64,000 nucleotides of DNA from Zanthoxylum bungeanum. Lineage: Eukaryota; Streptophyta; Magnoliopsida; Sapindales; Rutaceae. The notes below the pieces were generated by a model. It worked only from the letters and a program-made list of their open reading frames with translations. It made no database searches and was not told the DNA's origin. This document shows, piece by piece, positions 1 to 12,541 of the stretch. The stretch covers positions 434,001 through 498,000 of the forward strand of contig SKCR01010151.1 in NCBI GenBank assembly GCA_019454045.1, in the 5' to 3' direction. A program made the translations under genes and the position numbers. Numbering within the stretch: position 1 is the stretch's first letter; the number at the start of each line of letters is the position of its first letter.

Positions 1-471
1 CAGTCTGTATAGTGACATATATAACGTAGTTTAGAGAAAGTAAGTAAATATAGACCTCAGGATGATTGAAGCATATAAACACCTAACTAGACCATCATCG
101 AGCTTAAGTAAATAACATAAATGTGTACTCACATATATCTATAGAATGCATATACTCACCCCTCCACTTAGAGCCCAGTAAGGAGAAGAACCAGCAAAGA
201 AGCGTATTTGACAGAATAGACAGATCACAAGACGTCTAGATAGCCGAACCAATTAGTTCAACGGGACATAGATAAGAATTATGAGATGGCAATGCTCTAT
301 ATGAGATAGAATAGATTGAAGACACAATAATTTGAGCCAAATCTAGAAGTCATCGTTGAATTGGAAGCCCTTAAGGGAGTAAAGGCTCAAAAGAGCGAAG
401 GGACGAGAGAGAGCCACTCTGAGGAATATAGTATATTACATATAAAACGTTTCATTGTATTGAGATGGAAG
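1..471 (+). mobile_element. Degenerate interior of Gypsy element A, left part
   Basis: I see no intact coding frame here. The stretch ends at the GGAAG target duplication of Copia element E1 (467-471, repeated at 10281-10285), so it was contiguous with 10286 onward before E1 inserted. That continuation reaches a polypurine tract and an LTR, so this is inferred to be decayed Gypsy internal sequence. I recognise no protein motif in it. Confidence 0.4.
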
Positions 472-2488
472 TGTTGGACAATTATGACCCATAATGTCAC
501 TATTTGTACATATCATGGTGTTGTTGTACAAATTAACTATGTGACAAAGGAGATTGCACTCTTATCATTTGTGATTAGATCACCTAGATATATAAATGAT
601 AGGAGGTCCCTGTGATTTGTTCCTGGATTGAGAATGATATGAGACAGTATCAATCCACGAATGATAAATCATTAAATATCCCTAGTCAGAGCATTATCGA
701 GATTGGACATCGATGAATGCGTAAAAGACTAGTATTACAGTTGTGCGCGTTATGAGGGCACAACGACATAGTTCTCATATATTTGGGTATAGGATACTCA
801 TGCAAGTGTAATAGGAGGTTGTGTTTTACCGATGGTACGGGAAACAGCTTCGCTCTGGATAGACCCCATCAGAATTCCATTGGTAGTATGACTATATGTC
901 TATGGAAGTCCGAAATCAGGGTAGGTGTATTTGGTCTTAACCTGAGACTTGCACCGCTAATACTTGCGACAATCAATATACTTTGGTTGCGGTCGTCCAG
1001 GGCTTTAACCGGTTCTGTGTACGCCAATGCTGGGTATATTGAGAATCATAGTGTGTTGGGTGTGATGTCAAGACGGAAGTGTCACTCCAGTCATATGGAG
1101 ATGATGATCGCGCAGGGATACAGAACTGGTTCTCTAAAAAGGTTGCAACCGTCGGGATAATATGACTTGGTCATGATTATCCAATATTAAAGAGACTAGT
1201 TGCTCGTAATCCGATATATGCTTCATACGGGGCAGACACTGTACCAACCCCAGGCCTTGCATGTGATCATCCGATACTGGACAGAAATACGAAATACTAC
1301 GTATACTACGCCTGATATAGATCCTTTATTCCTGTAAGGATATTTCCGGAGAATTGGGTAGGCATGGCCCTTTGCTAGAAGCCAACTTTGTCTAGTAAAT
1401 CGGTATAAACGTAGTACTAGGTACTTAAGTGTTCGGATAGTCCGACGACCGAATTTACTGCCAACATATCCGGGGATTTCATGGGTCGCTTCCCAAAGAT
1501 TCACCGATGACGTATGACTCGCATTTTAATTAATCTGGGATTAATAAGATGAGAGAGAAAATTAATCTGGGATTAATTACGGAGATATTTTATCTAGGAT
1601 AAAATATCATTTAGAGAGAACGATTAATTTGGAATTAATCGATAAATTAATATATTCGATATAATAAACGAAATTAGATTTCGATGCGGAATTGAAATTA
1701 GATTTTAATTTGGGCGAACGAATTAATTTAGAATTAATTCGTTAGCGAGGTGAATAGTGATTTTGCTAGGCGTAATCATTTAATTACGACGCAACGGAAA
1801 ATTTATTAATTTGGAATTATCGAACCCGAGCCCGAGATTATTTGCGAGCGCATTCGCATTTCGAGTTCGAGTACGGCACGGAAGTCAAATCAAGCGTCAA
1901 ATCGCTAGTCGCATCTAGCGTCACATCAAGCGTCAAATCATGTCACTTTGAGTGATTTGAAAATTGATTGGATTGATTGATTGATGTGGTTGTTGTGGGC
2001 ATTAATGGCTTTGATTGTTTGACTTTTCAAAAGCCAAAATTTTGGTATATGTTTTAGAAATCAAATACCAAAATGACTTAACACATTTTCATCTCTCTCT
2101 CTCTCTCTTTTTCCCTCATCTCTCTCACGGCATCACTGCCATTTTCTTTTGGTTTGGAAAAATGAGCAGTGAAGGGGAAGCAAGTGCGATTTTTTGGAAA
2201 AATCGAGAGTGGTAGCACACTCCGGGATCATGCGAAGGTGATAGGAAAGTCCACCCATGAGCCGGGAATCAAATGACGAAGCTTGGAGCTTGGTTTTTTG
2301 TTGATTGAAGGCCGAACCAGTGAGCAAAACAACAGCCACTGCCGAGTAGAAACTAGTGAGCAGATTTCGTTTTTGTTGCCTTCCGCATCGCTCAACCGAT
2401 CGATGTGAGTATTCCGCGACTTCCTCGAATGTATTCACACATGTTCATGCTTGGTTTATTGATCTTGGGATGCTTGGAATCTCCAACA
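472..2488 (+). repeat. E1 5' LTR (2,017 bp)
   Basis: Begins TGTTGGACAATTATG and ends CCAACA; its copy at 8259-10280 is nearly the same. The middle (about 1526-1746) carries a ladder of perfect inverted repeats with a 3-bp TGG or TAG spacer: 1529-1545, 1561-1577, 1584-1608, 1621-1641 and 1719-1741. A TATA-like run lies near 587-596. A sense ORF at 783-1160 and an antisense ORF at 1223-1504 recur in some sister LTRs but do not look like conserved genes. Confidence 0.95.
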
Positions 2489-2489
2489 A

Positions 2490-2502
2490 TGGTATCAAGA
2501 GC
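2490..2502 (+). other. E1 primer binding site (tRNA-Met type)
   Basis: TGGTATCAAGAGC lies one base after the 5' LTR end. It matches the standard plant Copia site TGGTATCAGAGC, complementary to the 3' end of initiator tRNA-Met, apart from one inserted A. This fixes the element as + strand. Confidence 0.85.
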
Positions 2503-4835
2503 ATGTTAAAAGCATGAAAAAGTTTAGGGTTAAAATTTGGGTAAATTGATTTTGAGCATGTTTAAATGAAATTGGATGATTTTGTATGCTTAATTGATGT
2601 TGAATTGAAGATTGATTGGATCAATTTAAAGAAAATTGGATTGGATCATTTTTCCCCAAATTGTTGAGGCTTGGCCGAATACTATGCCCTAAATATGTCT
2701 TGGGATTTTTTGATTTTTGATCATTGGATGTGATGGAAATCATTCGGGAATATGATTTAATGTCGATTATGGAATTTAATTGGATTGAAACCGAATCGGA
2801 CAAAATTCCCCAAATTGCCGAGAGCATAAGAGCATGTAATTGGGTTTGATTTTTGTTAAATTATGTTGGACATGATTTAATGATGAATGGAATGATTAAT
2901 TAGTGCTAATTGATGTTTTAGAAATTTTAATTGGGTAATTAATTATGTTATACACTTTAGTGTAATTAAATGTGAAATTGGATTTTTGTGTTTAATTAAA
3001 TTGGGCCTAATTTTGGAAATTGGACTTTAAAGTTGTAATTTGGCTTATTGGGCTTGGTTGTACCAAGTTAGGTTTAGGCCAAATGGATTGGATCCAATTG
3101 GGCCCAAAATCGCTTCCATAAAGCCCAAATGCGATTTAATGGACCTTTAAAGTTTAATAGGCCTAATGGGCCAAAATTGATTTATGGGCTTATGGGGTAA
3201 CTCCCGGATTGGATTTTGGTTATTGGGTTCGACCCGAGTTGACCAAAAGTCAACGCCTTAAGAAATGAATTAAAAGCCCATTGGACTTTAATTAAATTGA
3301 CGTTGGACGTTAATCGGGCTTTGAGACCCAAAACGATTAAATTTGGAATTTAAGTCGTAAAAGTTCATTAATTAGTGTAGTATTTAATTTGGATTAAATA
3401 AGCGGATTAGAATTAAATACATATTAAATTGGATTTAATGTTGTAGTTTATTTTAATTCGAGAATTCGTACTTTAAGTACTTATTCGCAAAATGAGTTTG
3501 ACTCGAGCAAAATCAAATCGTTGTTTGAGCATTGGATGGTCACTAATTATCAGATTAATTAATTTGATTAGATTGATTGATAACATGCTTGTGTGAATAC
3601 ATGGTTGCGATGCATGAATAATGTATATCAGATGGATATTAGATGGGTGGGATAATTTTAGAAATTGTTGTAATAAATTTGATTTATTAATTGGACCTAC
3701 GTGTCCAGCCTTATTACCTCATTATTCTTGTATTCTCTTCTCACCTATTCCCTTCAATGTAAATGAGGTTTCTTTAGAAGTGTAGTGTAACGGATAGAAG
3801 AAATATTTGTGCTAGCGGGAGAGAGAAATGGAGAGATTTGATCTAGGATCAATGTATAAAGTATCCATCCGCATATCATTATATTTATTCATATGCGCTT
3901 TATTATGTGTTTAGAATGCATGTTTAAGGGTGTATGGTGATGAGACCTTAACAAAGATAATAAATTGGTTGCCAATTTGCACTCGAAAAACCCCCTCGCA
4001 AAATATTAAACGTCTTTCCTTCCATTGAGTGATTCTCACTCAAGATCTAAGACGGCATTGGTTTGTTGGCCAAAGTCAAGGCCTTTGTCTGTCGAGTATG
4101 TGTTTGAATCACGAAGGCTTTGTTCCATATCAGTGTCTTGTCCAAGTTGTGGGTTTGTTGGCCAAAGTCAAGACCACTTCTTGTCCATCGACATTGATTA
4201 CGAAGCTTTCCATGGTCAATGTGTCACGCTTGACTGCGATCACTAAGTTGTTGTGCCAAAGCCAAGGCTTAGTTGATTCAGAGGAAAAATGTTAGGTAAT
4301 ACATTGGATGTATTGGCATATATAGATATATGTTTCGGACTTGGATGTCCCCCTACCGGATCTAGGAATTGGATTGGATCCAATCGATCTTAGAGATCTA
4401 CCTAGTTAATTATCATACAATTTATTGGCCAAAGTCAAGATTGTGTGATATTTAACGGGATCCTAGCCCACTAGGAAACACGGTTTCCCGAGTACTCGAC
4501 AGAGGGTTAGAGGCTCGCAAAAAATAGTGGGAGGCAAGAATTGAATTTGCAATATTCGTTTAATACTTGCCATACGCGCTCAAATCAAATATCATTCGTC
4601 GTTATAAATTAAATGTTAGTTGGACTAATATTTAAATGTTGTTTTTAATAAATAGTTGGACTATATTCAAACTATTCATTTATAGTTGATTTTATAATTG
4701 GATTATAGTAATCAATATGATTGATTTTATTCTATTAAAATTATAGTTGATTAAATAGTTGGACTATTGTAATCATTATAATAAATAGTACCGAAATCGT
4801 TGATTATAGTTGGACTATTAAAATCAAGATAAAAT
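2503..4835 (+). other. E1 untranslated leader, 2.3 kb
   Basis: This stretch between primer site and gag remnant has no coding sequence I can support and is unusually long for a Copia element. E2 and E3 have the same leader. It contains four spaced copies of TTGGCCAAAGTCAAG or a close variant (4066-4080, 4158-4172, 4251-4266, 4425-4439). Inverted repeats with a TGG spacer lie at 3423-3439, 4616-4628, 4662-4674, 4693-4707, 4754-4768 and 4806-4818. Short leader ORFs at 4025-4295 are not open in E2. Confidence 0.75.
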
Positions 4836-7800
4836 TGAAAGATTGACATTTAAAACATAATCCTAGGGAAAATGTATTTAAATGATTTAATTTTCAATTT
4901 GAGAATAAAATTTCAGGATGGTCCTGGAAAATAATAAGTTACTTTATTTGATAAAATAACATATTATGCCTAAGCCCGGAGTTAAGCAAATAGTAGAGCA
5001 TGATCTTTGGAAGATCATGTAATGATAACTTAAATGCTTAATCCATTAAGCTTGTCGCAGTAGACTAGACCTTAATTTCTGAATCAGAACTAAGGATTAG
5101 ATCCTAAAGTATGATAATGAAATTGAAGGATCTTCAAAGAATCTATTTAGATCTTAGAAGTACTAATATTGCACTGGTAAAACTCTGGAGAGTTAATGAC
5201 TATTCTCAATGAGACAAAGTCAAAGTTTTCAATAAGGCAAGTAGCGCAAGGCGCACCTACTTCGATATTCTAGAAGGCCAAGGCTTGGCCAAAGGCTTCT
5301 GGAATATGAAAAGGGTAAAGGAAAAATCATTATAATCTTATAGGAAGATAAATGACATATCCCAAAATATCTGCCTAAATGTCGCAAATAGGATCGTTGA
5401 AGCGTGACTTTCGTTTGGACAAAGCAGACATGAAGGAATTGAAGACGAGTAAGGCTCTGAATTCAAATATGTTTGTTCATAAATATATTCACTACTAGTA
5501 TTAAAGTTGAATTTAGATACTTAGTGTGATATATATATATATATATATATATATTGATGTTCAGAATCTGTTATGAACAGGATACTGACTTCAATTGAGA
5601 TTAATCTACGAATTGGAAACGGGACGAAGTCGCTGTTTTAAAACCGTAGATACCTAAGTTTAGGAACCACTTCGGTGTGTACCTAAATTGGGAACTGTTA
5701 TATGTAACTAGTTTGACTAGGAACATTATCTCTACATCAGTGTATAATCCGTTGCGGATGTACCTTTATATTCTAGAACACTAAAGTGGTTTATTATATA
5801 AAGATGATATTGAGATAAACCATTAGATGTGAATAACAGGTTTAATATTTTGAATATAAATAAATCTCAAACATATAACATGACAAACAAATAGCTCAAA
5901 CTGATTTGATCAGAAGAAACATATTGTGAAATTGTTGTCTGGGACGCAATTAAACAAGAATCGTATATCCGCACTTTTGAAGAGTGGGTACTAGGACTGA
6001 TTTGATTCTACTCAAATAAAGTCTACGAATCTAGTTTATTGGGCAATGTGCCTAAAACACTATTTACTTGGTAAAAGTGTAAATGCCACCAATCTGTTAG
6101 CCCTAGTTCATAGTGAAGCAAATGGGCCCATGTCTAGATAGGCTAGAGGTGGATATAAATATTTCGTGACCTTTACGGATGTGGCATCGCGTTATAGTTA
6201 TGTGTTTCTTTTAGAACACAAATCAGAAACTTTTAAAGTTTTCAACACGAAATAGACAAACAGATCGGCTAAAGTATTAAACCGTCACGGTAAGACCGTA
6301 ATGGAAAATACTTAAGCAATAAGTTTTTTATATACTTGAAAGAGTAAAGTATTTTTTCAAATGAGGACTCCCGGAACACGTCAGTTTGACAGTGTGTCCG
6401 AACGGATAAACCGAATTTTGTTAGACATGATAAGGTTAATCATGAGTAGCTCTGAGCTACCATTTCCTTCAACGGATGCACATAAACAGTGCAAGAACTT
6501 ATTTAGAATAAGGTTCCATTAAAATCTGTTTGACAGATATCATATTAGATATGAACGGGAAAGAAACCGGGTTTCTCATTCCTAAAAATTTGGGAATGCT
6601 AGGCATATGTTTGGATGATACCAAACTAAAACCCAAATTGGATAAGTGCCAATTGTAGGTTATCCGAGGGATACCAGAGTATAGTACTTATACAACTCAC
6701 CAGAGAACAATTAGATTGTTGCTCACCATGCGGTTTTCCTAAGAGGAATACCGATATGCAGGATGAAAATCGGAGTAATACTGTCCAGACATCGAATCCT
6801 AATGGAACACAAATAGTTCATCAAGGATGAAACTATACCAATAATCTTCGAATACACAAGAACCGCGTATGTCGGAGAGAGTCAGAAAACAACCTGGGGT
6901 ATGGGTTTCTGATCTCACCTCATAAAGATGTCTATCTTATTGAGGTATACCAACTGACTACGTATGAGGAAGTGATACAAGGTATCGACCCCCTATTATG
7001 ACAAAGTGTCATGAGTCCGAAATGGATTCCATGTATATCAACTTAGTTTGGATACTAGTTGATGTACCACAAGGCATTGTGCCTATTGGTACTTATAAGT
7101 CTTCAAGGAATATATACATGGATGGCAACATACCAACGTTCTAAGCTAGGCTTTTAACGGAAAGGTATCGTTATCAACATTGTGTTGATTACGACACAAC
7201 CTTTTACATGTTGCCACAGTAAATCCATTTGGATAATGCTTGCTAAAGCTGCATGTTTCATGTATGAAATATGTCAGCTGAACGGGAAAATCGCTTTCCT
7301 GAAAAGGAAACCTTTCGGAGGATGTTTGCAACATCCTGTCGGTTTTGTCATATAAAACTAGCAAACAAGGTTTGCAGGTTATTCGATCCATGATTGGATT
7401 GAAGCAATCACAGGTTCTTGGAATTGTCATTTTGATGTAATCATAATAGTTTATGATTTAATTCAAAACGAAAAAGATTCTTGTGTATATTAGAGGGTTA
7501 GTGGGAGCGCACTGACAGTGGCTGTCCTATATGAATAATGATAATATGTCATTTCTTGGAAATGAAAATCCCATAAAATAATCAGTGAAAGCTAGGCTTT
7601 CGAGAAAAACTCTCCGAGAAATCGTACATTGAAAAATGTACGCGACCTGGTGTCTCATATGCTTTAAGCATATGGATTCACAAACAGGCCAATCCAAGTG
7701 ATAGTCACTGGATTGATGTTAAGAACATCTGTTAGTATCTTAGAGATCTAAGGATGCTGTCTTAAACAATTGAGAAGGAGAACTTGAAGTGACTGAGATC

Positions 7801-8230
7801 ACTACTGCAAGTTTCCTAAACCGATAAAGATGACTAAAAGTCACAAACGGTACTATACAGTTTGAATAACGGAACAGTGAGCTGGAAATCTTCCAAGCAA
7901 GATAATGTTACCGTATAAACAACAAATGCGGGTTATTGCTGCAGCTGCGGCGGCAATAGAAGCCTTCTGGGTCGATAAATAAATCTAATTAGATTAGATA
8001 TAATTCTGTTAGTAGCTGAGCTAGGCATCAGCATAGGCTAAAGAATTAATGGTCTCATCAACGATCCAAATACATACCTCGACTATTCATCCGATTCGTT
8101 CGGATCATACATCGTGGCGATGTGATGATCGTATAAATCGTATCAGAAGATAATCATGAAAATCCGCTGACGAAAGCATTTCCTCAGCAATTTGAGCCAA
8201 CCGTACATAGTTCGGGTGTAAGACACTCGA
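4836..8230 (+). pseudogene. E1 gag-pol remnant (Copia)
   Basis: Degenerate gag-pol recognised by alignment to E2. The gag start codon is lost, and about 190 bp of gag is deleted (junction near 5165-5200) with the same junction as E3. Zinc-knuckle-like sequence lies near 5385-5410 and integrase near 6100-6440. RT is near 7150-7560, where the first catalytic aspartate motif and the YVDD motif are destroyed and a 4-bp frameshift lies between them. RNase H is near 7860-8230. No frame stays open over a full domain, so the copy cannot make working proteins. Domain order is integrase before RT, which defines Copia. An (AT)n run at 5529-5554 interrupts the protease area. Confidence 0.85.
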
Positions 8231-8245
8231 GTGACTGGCTATAGG

Positions 8246-8258
8246 CCAAGTGGGAGAT
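8246..8258 (+). other. E1 polypurine tract
   Basis: CCAAGTGGGAGAT lies immediately before the 3' LTR start. It is the purine-rich primer for plus-strand synthesis, and E2 has the same sequence at its equivalent site. Confidence 0.8.
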
Positions 8259-10280
8259 TGTTGGACAATTATGACCCATAGCGTCACTATTTGTACAGAC
8301 CATGGTGTTGTTGTACAAATTAACTATGTGACAAAGGAGATTGCACTCTTATCATTTGTGATTAGATCACCTAGATATATAAATGATAGGAGGTCCCTGT
8401 GATTTGTTCCTGGATTGAGAATGATATGAGACAGTATCAATCCACGAAGGATAAATCATTAAATATCCCTAGTCAGAGCATTATCGAGATTGGACATCGA
8501 TGAATGCGTAAAAGACTAGTATTACAATTGTGCGTGTTGTGAGGGCACAACGACATAGTTCTCATATATTTGGGTATAAGATACTCATGCAAGTGTAATA
8601 GGAGGTTGTGTTTTACCGATGGTACGGGAAACAGCTTCGCTCTGGATAGACCCCCAAGGAATTCCATTGGTAGTATGACTATGTGTCTATGGAAGTCCGA
8701 ATCAGGGTAGGTGTATTTGGTCTTAACCTGAGACTTGCACCGGTAATACTTGCGACAATCAATATACTTTGGTTGCGGTCGTCCAGGGCTTTAATCGGTT
8801 CTGTGTACACCAATGCTGGGTATATTTAGAATCGTAGTGTGTTGGGTGTGATGTTAAGACGGGAGTGTCACTCCAGTCATATGGAGATGATGATCGCGCA
8901 TGGATACAAAACTAGTTCTCTAAAAAGGTTGCAACCGTCGGGATAATATGACTTGGTCATGATTATCCGATATTAAAGAGACTAGTTGCTCGTAATCCGA
9001 TATATGATTCGTACGGGGCAGACACTGTACCAGCCCCAGGCCTTGCATGTGATCATCTGATACTGGACAGAAATACGCAATACTACGTATATCACGCCTG
9101 ATATAGATCCTTTATTCCTGTAAGGATATTTCCAGAGAATTGGGTAGGCATGGCGCTTTGCTAGAAGCCAACCTTGTCTAGTAAATCGGTATAAACGTAG
9201 TACTAGGTACTTACGTGTTCGGATAGTCCGACGATCGAATTTACTGCCAACATATCCGGGGATCTCATGGGTCGCTTCCCAAAGATTCACCGATGACATA
9301 TGACTCGCACTTTAATTAATCTGGGATTAATAAGATGAGAGAGAAAATTAATCTGGGATTAATTGCGGAGATATTTTATCTGGAAAAATATCATTTAGAG
9401 AGAGAATGATTAAATTGGAATTAATCGATAAATTAATATATTCGATATATTAAACGAAATTAGAATTCGACGCGGAATTGAAATTATATTTTAATTCGGA
9501 CGAACGAATTAATTTAGAATTAATTCGTTAGCGACGTGAATAGTGATTTCGCTAGGCGTAATCATTTAATTACGACTCAACGGAAAGTTCATTAATTTGG
9601 AATTATCAAACCCGAGACCGAGATTATTTGCGAGCGCATTCGCATTTCGAGTTCGAGTGCGGCACGCAAGTCAAATCAAGCGTCAAATCGCTAGTCGCAT
9701 CTAGCGTCACATCAAGTTTCAAATCATGTCACTTTGAGTGATGTGACAATTGATGGATTGATTGATTGATGTGGTTGTTGTGGGCATTAATGGCTTTGAT
9801 TGTTTGACTTTTCAAAAGCCAAAATTTTGGTATATGTTTTAGAAATCAAATACCAAAATAACTAACACATTTTCATCTCTCTCTCTCTCTTTTTTCCCTC
9901 CTCTCTCTCATGGCATCACTGCCATTTTCTTTCTGGTTTTCTGGTTTGGAAAAACGAGTAGTGAAGGGGAAGCAAGTGCGATTTTGTGGCAAAATCGAGA
10001 GTGCTAGCACACTCCGGGATCATGCGAAGGTGATAGGGAAGTCCACCCATGAGCCGGGAATCAAATGACGAAGCTTGGAGCTTGGTTTCTTGTTGATTGA
10101 AGGCCGAACCAGTGAGCAAAACAACAGCCACTGCCGAGTAGAAACCAGTGAGCAGATTTCATTTTTGTTGCCTTCCGCGTCGCTCAACCGATCAATGTGA
10201 GTATTCCACGACTTCCTCGAATGTATTCACACATGTTCATGCTTGTTTTATTGATCTTGGGATACTTAGAATCTCCAAAA
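8259..10280 (+). repeat. E1 3' LTR (2,022 bp)
   Basis: Second copy of 472-2488, followed directly by the GGAAG target duplication (10281-10285). It differs by scattered substitutions and small indels, including a 1-bp deletion near 8700 that breaks the sense ORF seen in the 5' LTR. The inverted-repeat ladder is kept at about 9311-9530. Confidence 0.95.
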
Positions 10281-10285
10281 GGAAG

Positions 10286-12541
10286 AACTAGTTGGAGAAT
10301 AACATTTGAACCAAAAGATTTAGTAGAAATTTCCTGAGCAATTGAAGTTGATGGAGTTCCCAGAGATGTAAAGACGCAAGGAGATCAAGGAACTTAGATA
10401 AGAAGAAAATCTAAGTTATGGAGTAAACTTCGTAAGGAGGAATAAAAAAAAGGAGTATAGTAGGACTCTGAGAGAGAGTAACGACTTTAGACGGTTAAGC
10501 CACATAGACTAGAAGGAAAAAGTACAAAGGCAAGATGATGGATTTTTTAAAGAGCATGACTCTAGAAAAGGTTCACAATAGGAGGTAGTATGATCGACAG
10601 TCGGAAAACGGATCATGAGTGAAGTTGAAGCAGAAAATTCAGATCGTACATAGCAAAAGTACCGTAGTGTGGGAACCTACACTATATATGTAAACACGAG
10701 AGTCCTAGACTTATAGATGACCAGCACGTGCAACTACAACACGGGTAGCTAGTAAGATTACCATAACCAGAAAGTCTTAAATACCAATTCTCACCTCCTA
10801 ACCCTCGTTTGTAAACAACAGCAAAGAAGGATTTTAATGTTCACCTCAAGAATGCTCCTAGAAACAAGTGAATGCGTAAGTAGTAGGAGACCGAAACATA
10901 AAACCTTTAGATTTAGTACAAGAGCATAATAAAAGAGGAAAATAACTTTAAATAAAGGATTTGGGGGAGAAGCTGTCTAGATGAAATGATGAAGAGAGAA
11001 AGTAGTAGTTAAGTAATAACAGTATATAATAAAACCAGATTTAGACATGAAGGGGGACATGTAAAAGATCATATCCTTCGGATAAGAAGACAAAGACATA
11101 GACCACAGAGGTTTCAAATATAGAGCAGAGCAGCAGAGTAGATTGTGAAAGTATGGCAGAGAGCCTTTAGATACTAGTATAAAACCAAAATTTTATTAAA
11201 TAAAGATTGGAGGAAAGATAACAAGGACCAATAAGTTAAGGCTTAAGGTCATTTGAGACATATTTATTAAAGTATAGCGTAAAAGGGCTAAGGAGACTGA
11301 GTTTATTAATATTGTCAAGACTATGACAATACCCAATAGAATCAAATCATTAGAATAAGTAAGAGTGTGAAATTTTAGAGTATAATCGAGCAAAGAAACT
11401 GAATCAGAGAAAAAGAATGGTTAACCAGAATCTTACTAGCTACAAATTTAAAAAGTACGAAAGAGTATGAATAGTACGCAGAATTGAACTGTTAACATCC
11501 ATGTTAATCGTAAGAAATACTGGTTGGGCACGAAGTATACAAATACTTGAACCTAATATAGGTATTTTTTTATCCGGACTATTAGAGGTATCAATAAACA
11601 ATAATTGTAAGGTAGAAGTGCATAAGCAATTTGACAAGGATACAAGGAGCCTTAAGCCACGCAAATAAACAGAGTTAAAAGAACTTAAAGAACAAAGTCA
11701 ATAAGCGATTGAATTTAGCAAAGAGGAATAAGAGAATTAAGTAGCTAATGCTATGAGAATTAACGTTAGAATACTTAGATATCCTCGGAGAAGTGGGAAG
11801 ACTAGCTACGAAGAATTCAGTCACACATTCAGTAAAGTCACATGACAACATTGCGATTTTGTTACGAATGAATCGAATTGGTATAAATCCCCCATATAGA
11901 TTAGATATTATTATTAAGGATCAAGGATTCAACTGGTACAATTGTGTGTACAATCATATTACAACAAATGCATCAATTCGTTCAGGATCTTACAGGTTGA
12001 GTATACTTGTATGGAAGTAAATATCAGACGAATGGCTATTTAGGAAGTCTTAAGAAGTATTAAGTAATTAAAGAAAAGAAGGAAATAAAGTAAAAGACAG
12101 TCATAGAGTTTCAGATAGAAAGAAATAATCCACTTGGATCCCAGTTCACAAGTTCAAACCCTAAGAGGTGAAGTACCCCTAGTACACTTTGCCAGGACGT
12201 CATGAAACGTAGAATAAGAGATATATAAGTTTTATGGATCATAAGTTCTGTGAAGGAATACATCTCTGTATAGATAATATGTATATTATACGGACTACGT
12301 TTTATACAAGAAAAAAAAGTTTCAAAAGGACTTTCAAAGGTTAAACTTTCAACTATAAGAATCGAATGGAGTATACCAAGATACAAGATTCCCAGAAGTC
12401 ATAATATTGAGTAATTATAGTAGAAAACAAGTAAAGGAAGATAAGAGTAGCAGAGACCAGATACCTCCAAACCAAGTCGGACCTAAAAATTTCAGCATGA
12501 GAAGAGATTCGAGGACAAATCCTATTTAAAGGGGGAGAATT
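10286..12541 (+). mobile_element. Degenerate Gypsy A interior with C-terminal pol remnant
   Basis: No intact ORF. The right end (about 12493-12541) reads on the + strand as a short stretch resembling the C-terminal tail of plant Gypsy pol (FEDKSYLKGEN), immediately before a polypurine run AAAGGGGGAG and an LTR start. Orientation is therefore +, with the 3' LTR at 12542. The rest is purine-rich, frame-broken sequence in which I cannot name individual domains. Assignment to Gypsy rests on the LTR form (TATAACACC from TGTAACACC) and this tail. Confidence 0.5.

Larger units (their letters stand above)
472..10280 (+). mobile_element. Copia LTR retrotransposon E1 (complete, coding-dead)
   Basis: Full-length Ty1/copia-type element of 9.8 kb. 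It has two long direct repeats (472-2488 and 8259-10280), a primer site complementary to initiator tRNA-Met just after the first, a polypurine tract just before the second, and a perfect 5-bp target duplication GGAAG at 467-471 and 10281-10285. The LTRs start TGTTGGAC and end CTCCAACA; the 3' copy has decayed to CTCCAAAA. The interior aligns along its whole length with the better preserved E2 in gag, integrase, RT and RNase H, but every frame is broken. It sits inside Gypsy element A. E3 shares several of its defects, so it is inferred to have moved with proteins supplied by a relative. Confidence 0.95.

Noticed and set aside
783..1160. Sense ORF of 90-125 codons inside the Copia LTR, also open at 15824-16102, 23909-24187 and 48090-48398
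   Set aside because: It is broken in the E1 3' LTR by a 1-bp deletion and in the E3 3' LTR by a stop. Differences between the open copies are mostly amino-acid changing, so I see no sign of protein-level selection.
1223..1504. Antisense ORF in the LTR (NLWEATHEIPGYVGSK), also at 8982-9299 and 23576-23767
   Set aside because: Its conservation follows that of the LTR DNA. The reading frame ends at different places in each copy and has no family resemblance.
4025..4295. Leader ORFs of 73 and 88 codons, with an 82-codon counterpart at 44981-45229 in E3
   Set aside because: The two copies are frame-shifted relative to each other, and E2, which has the best-preserved gag-pol, lacks the ORF.
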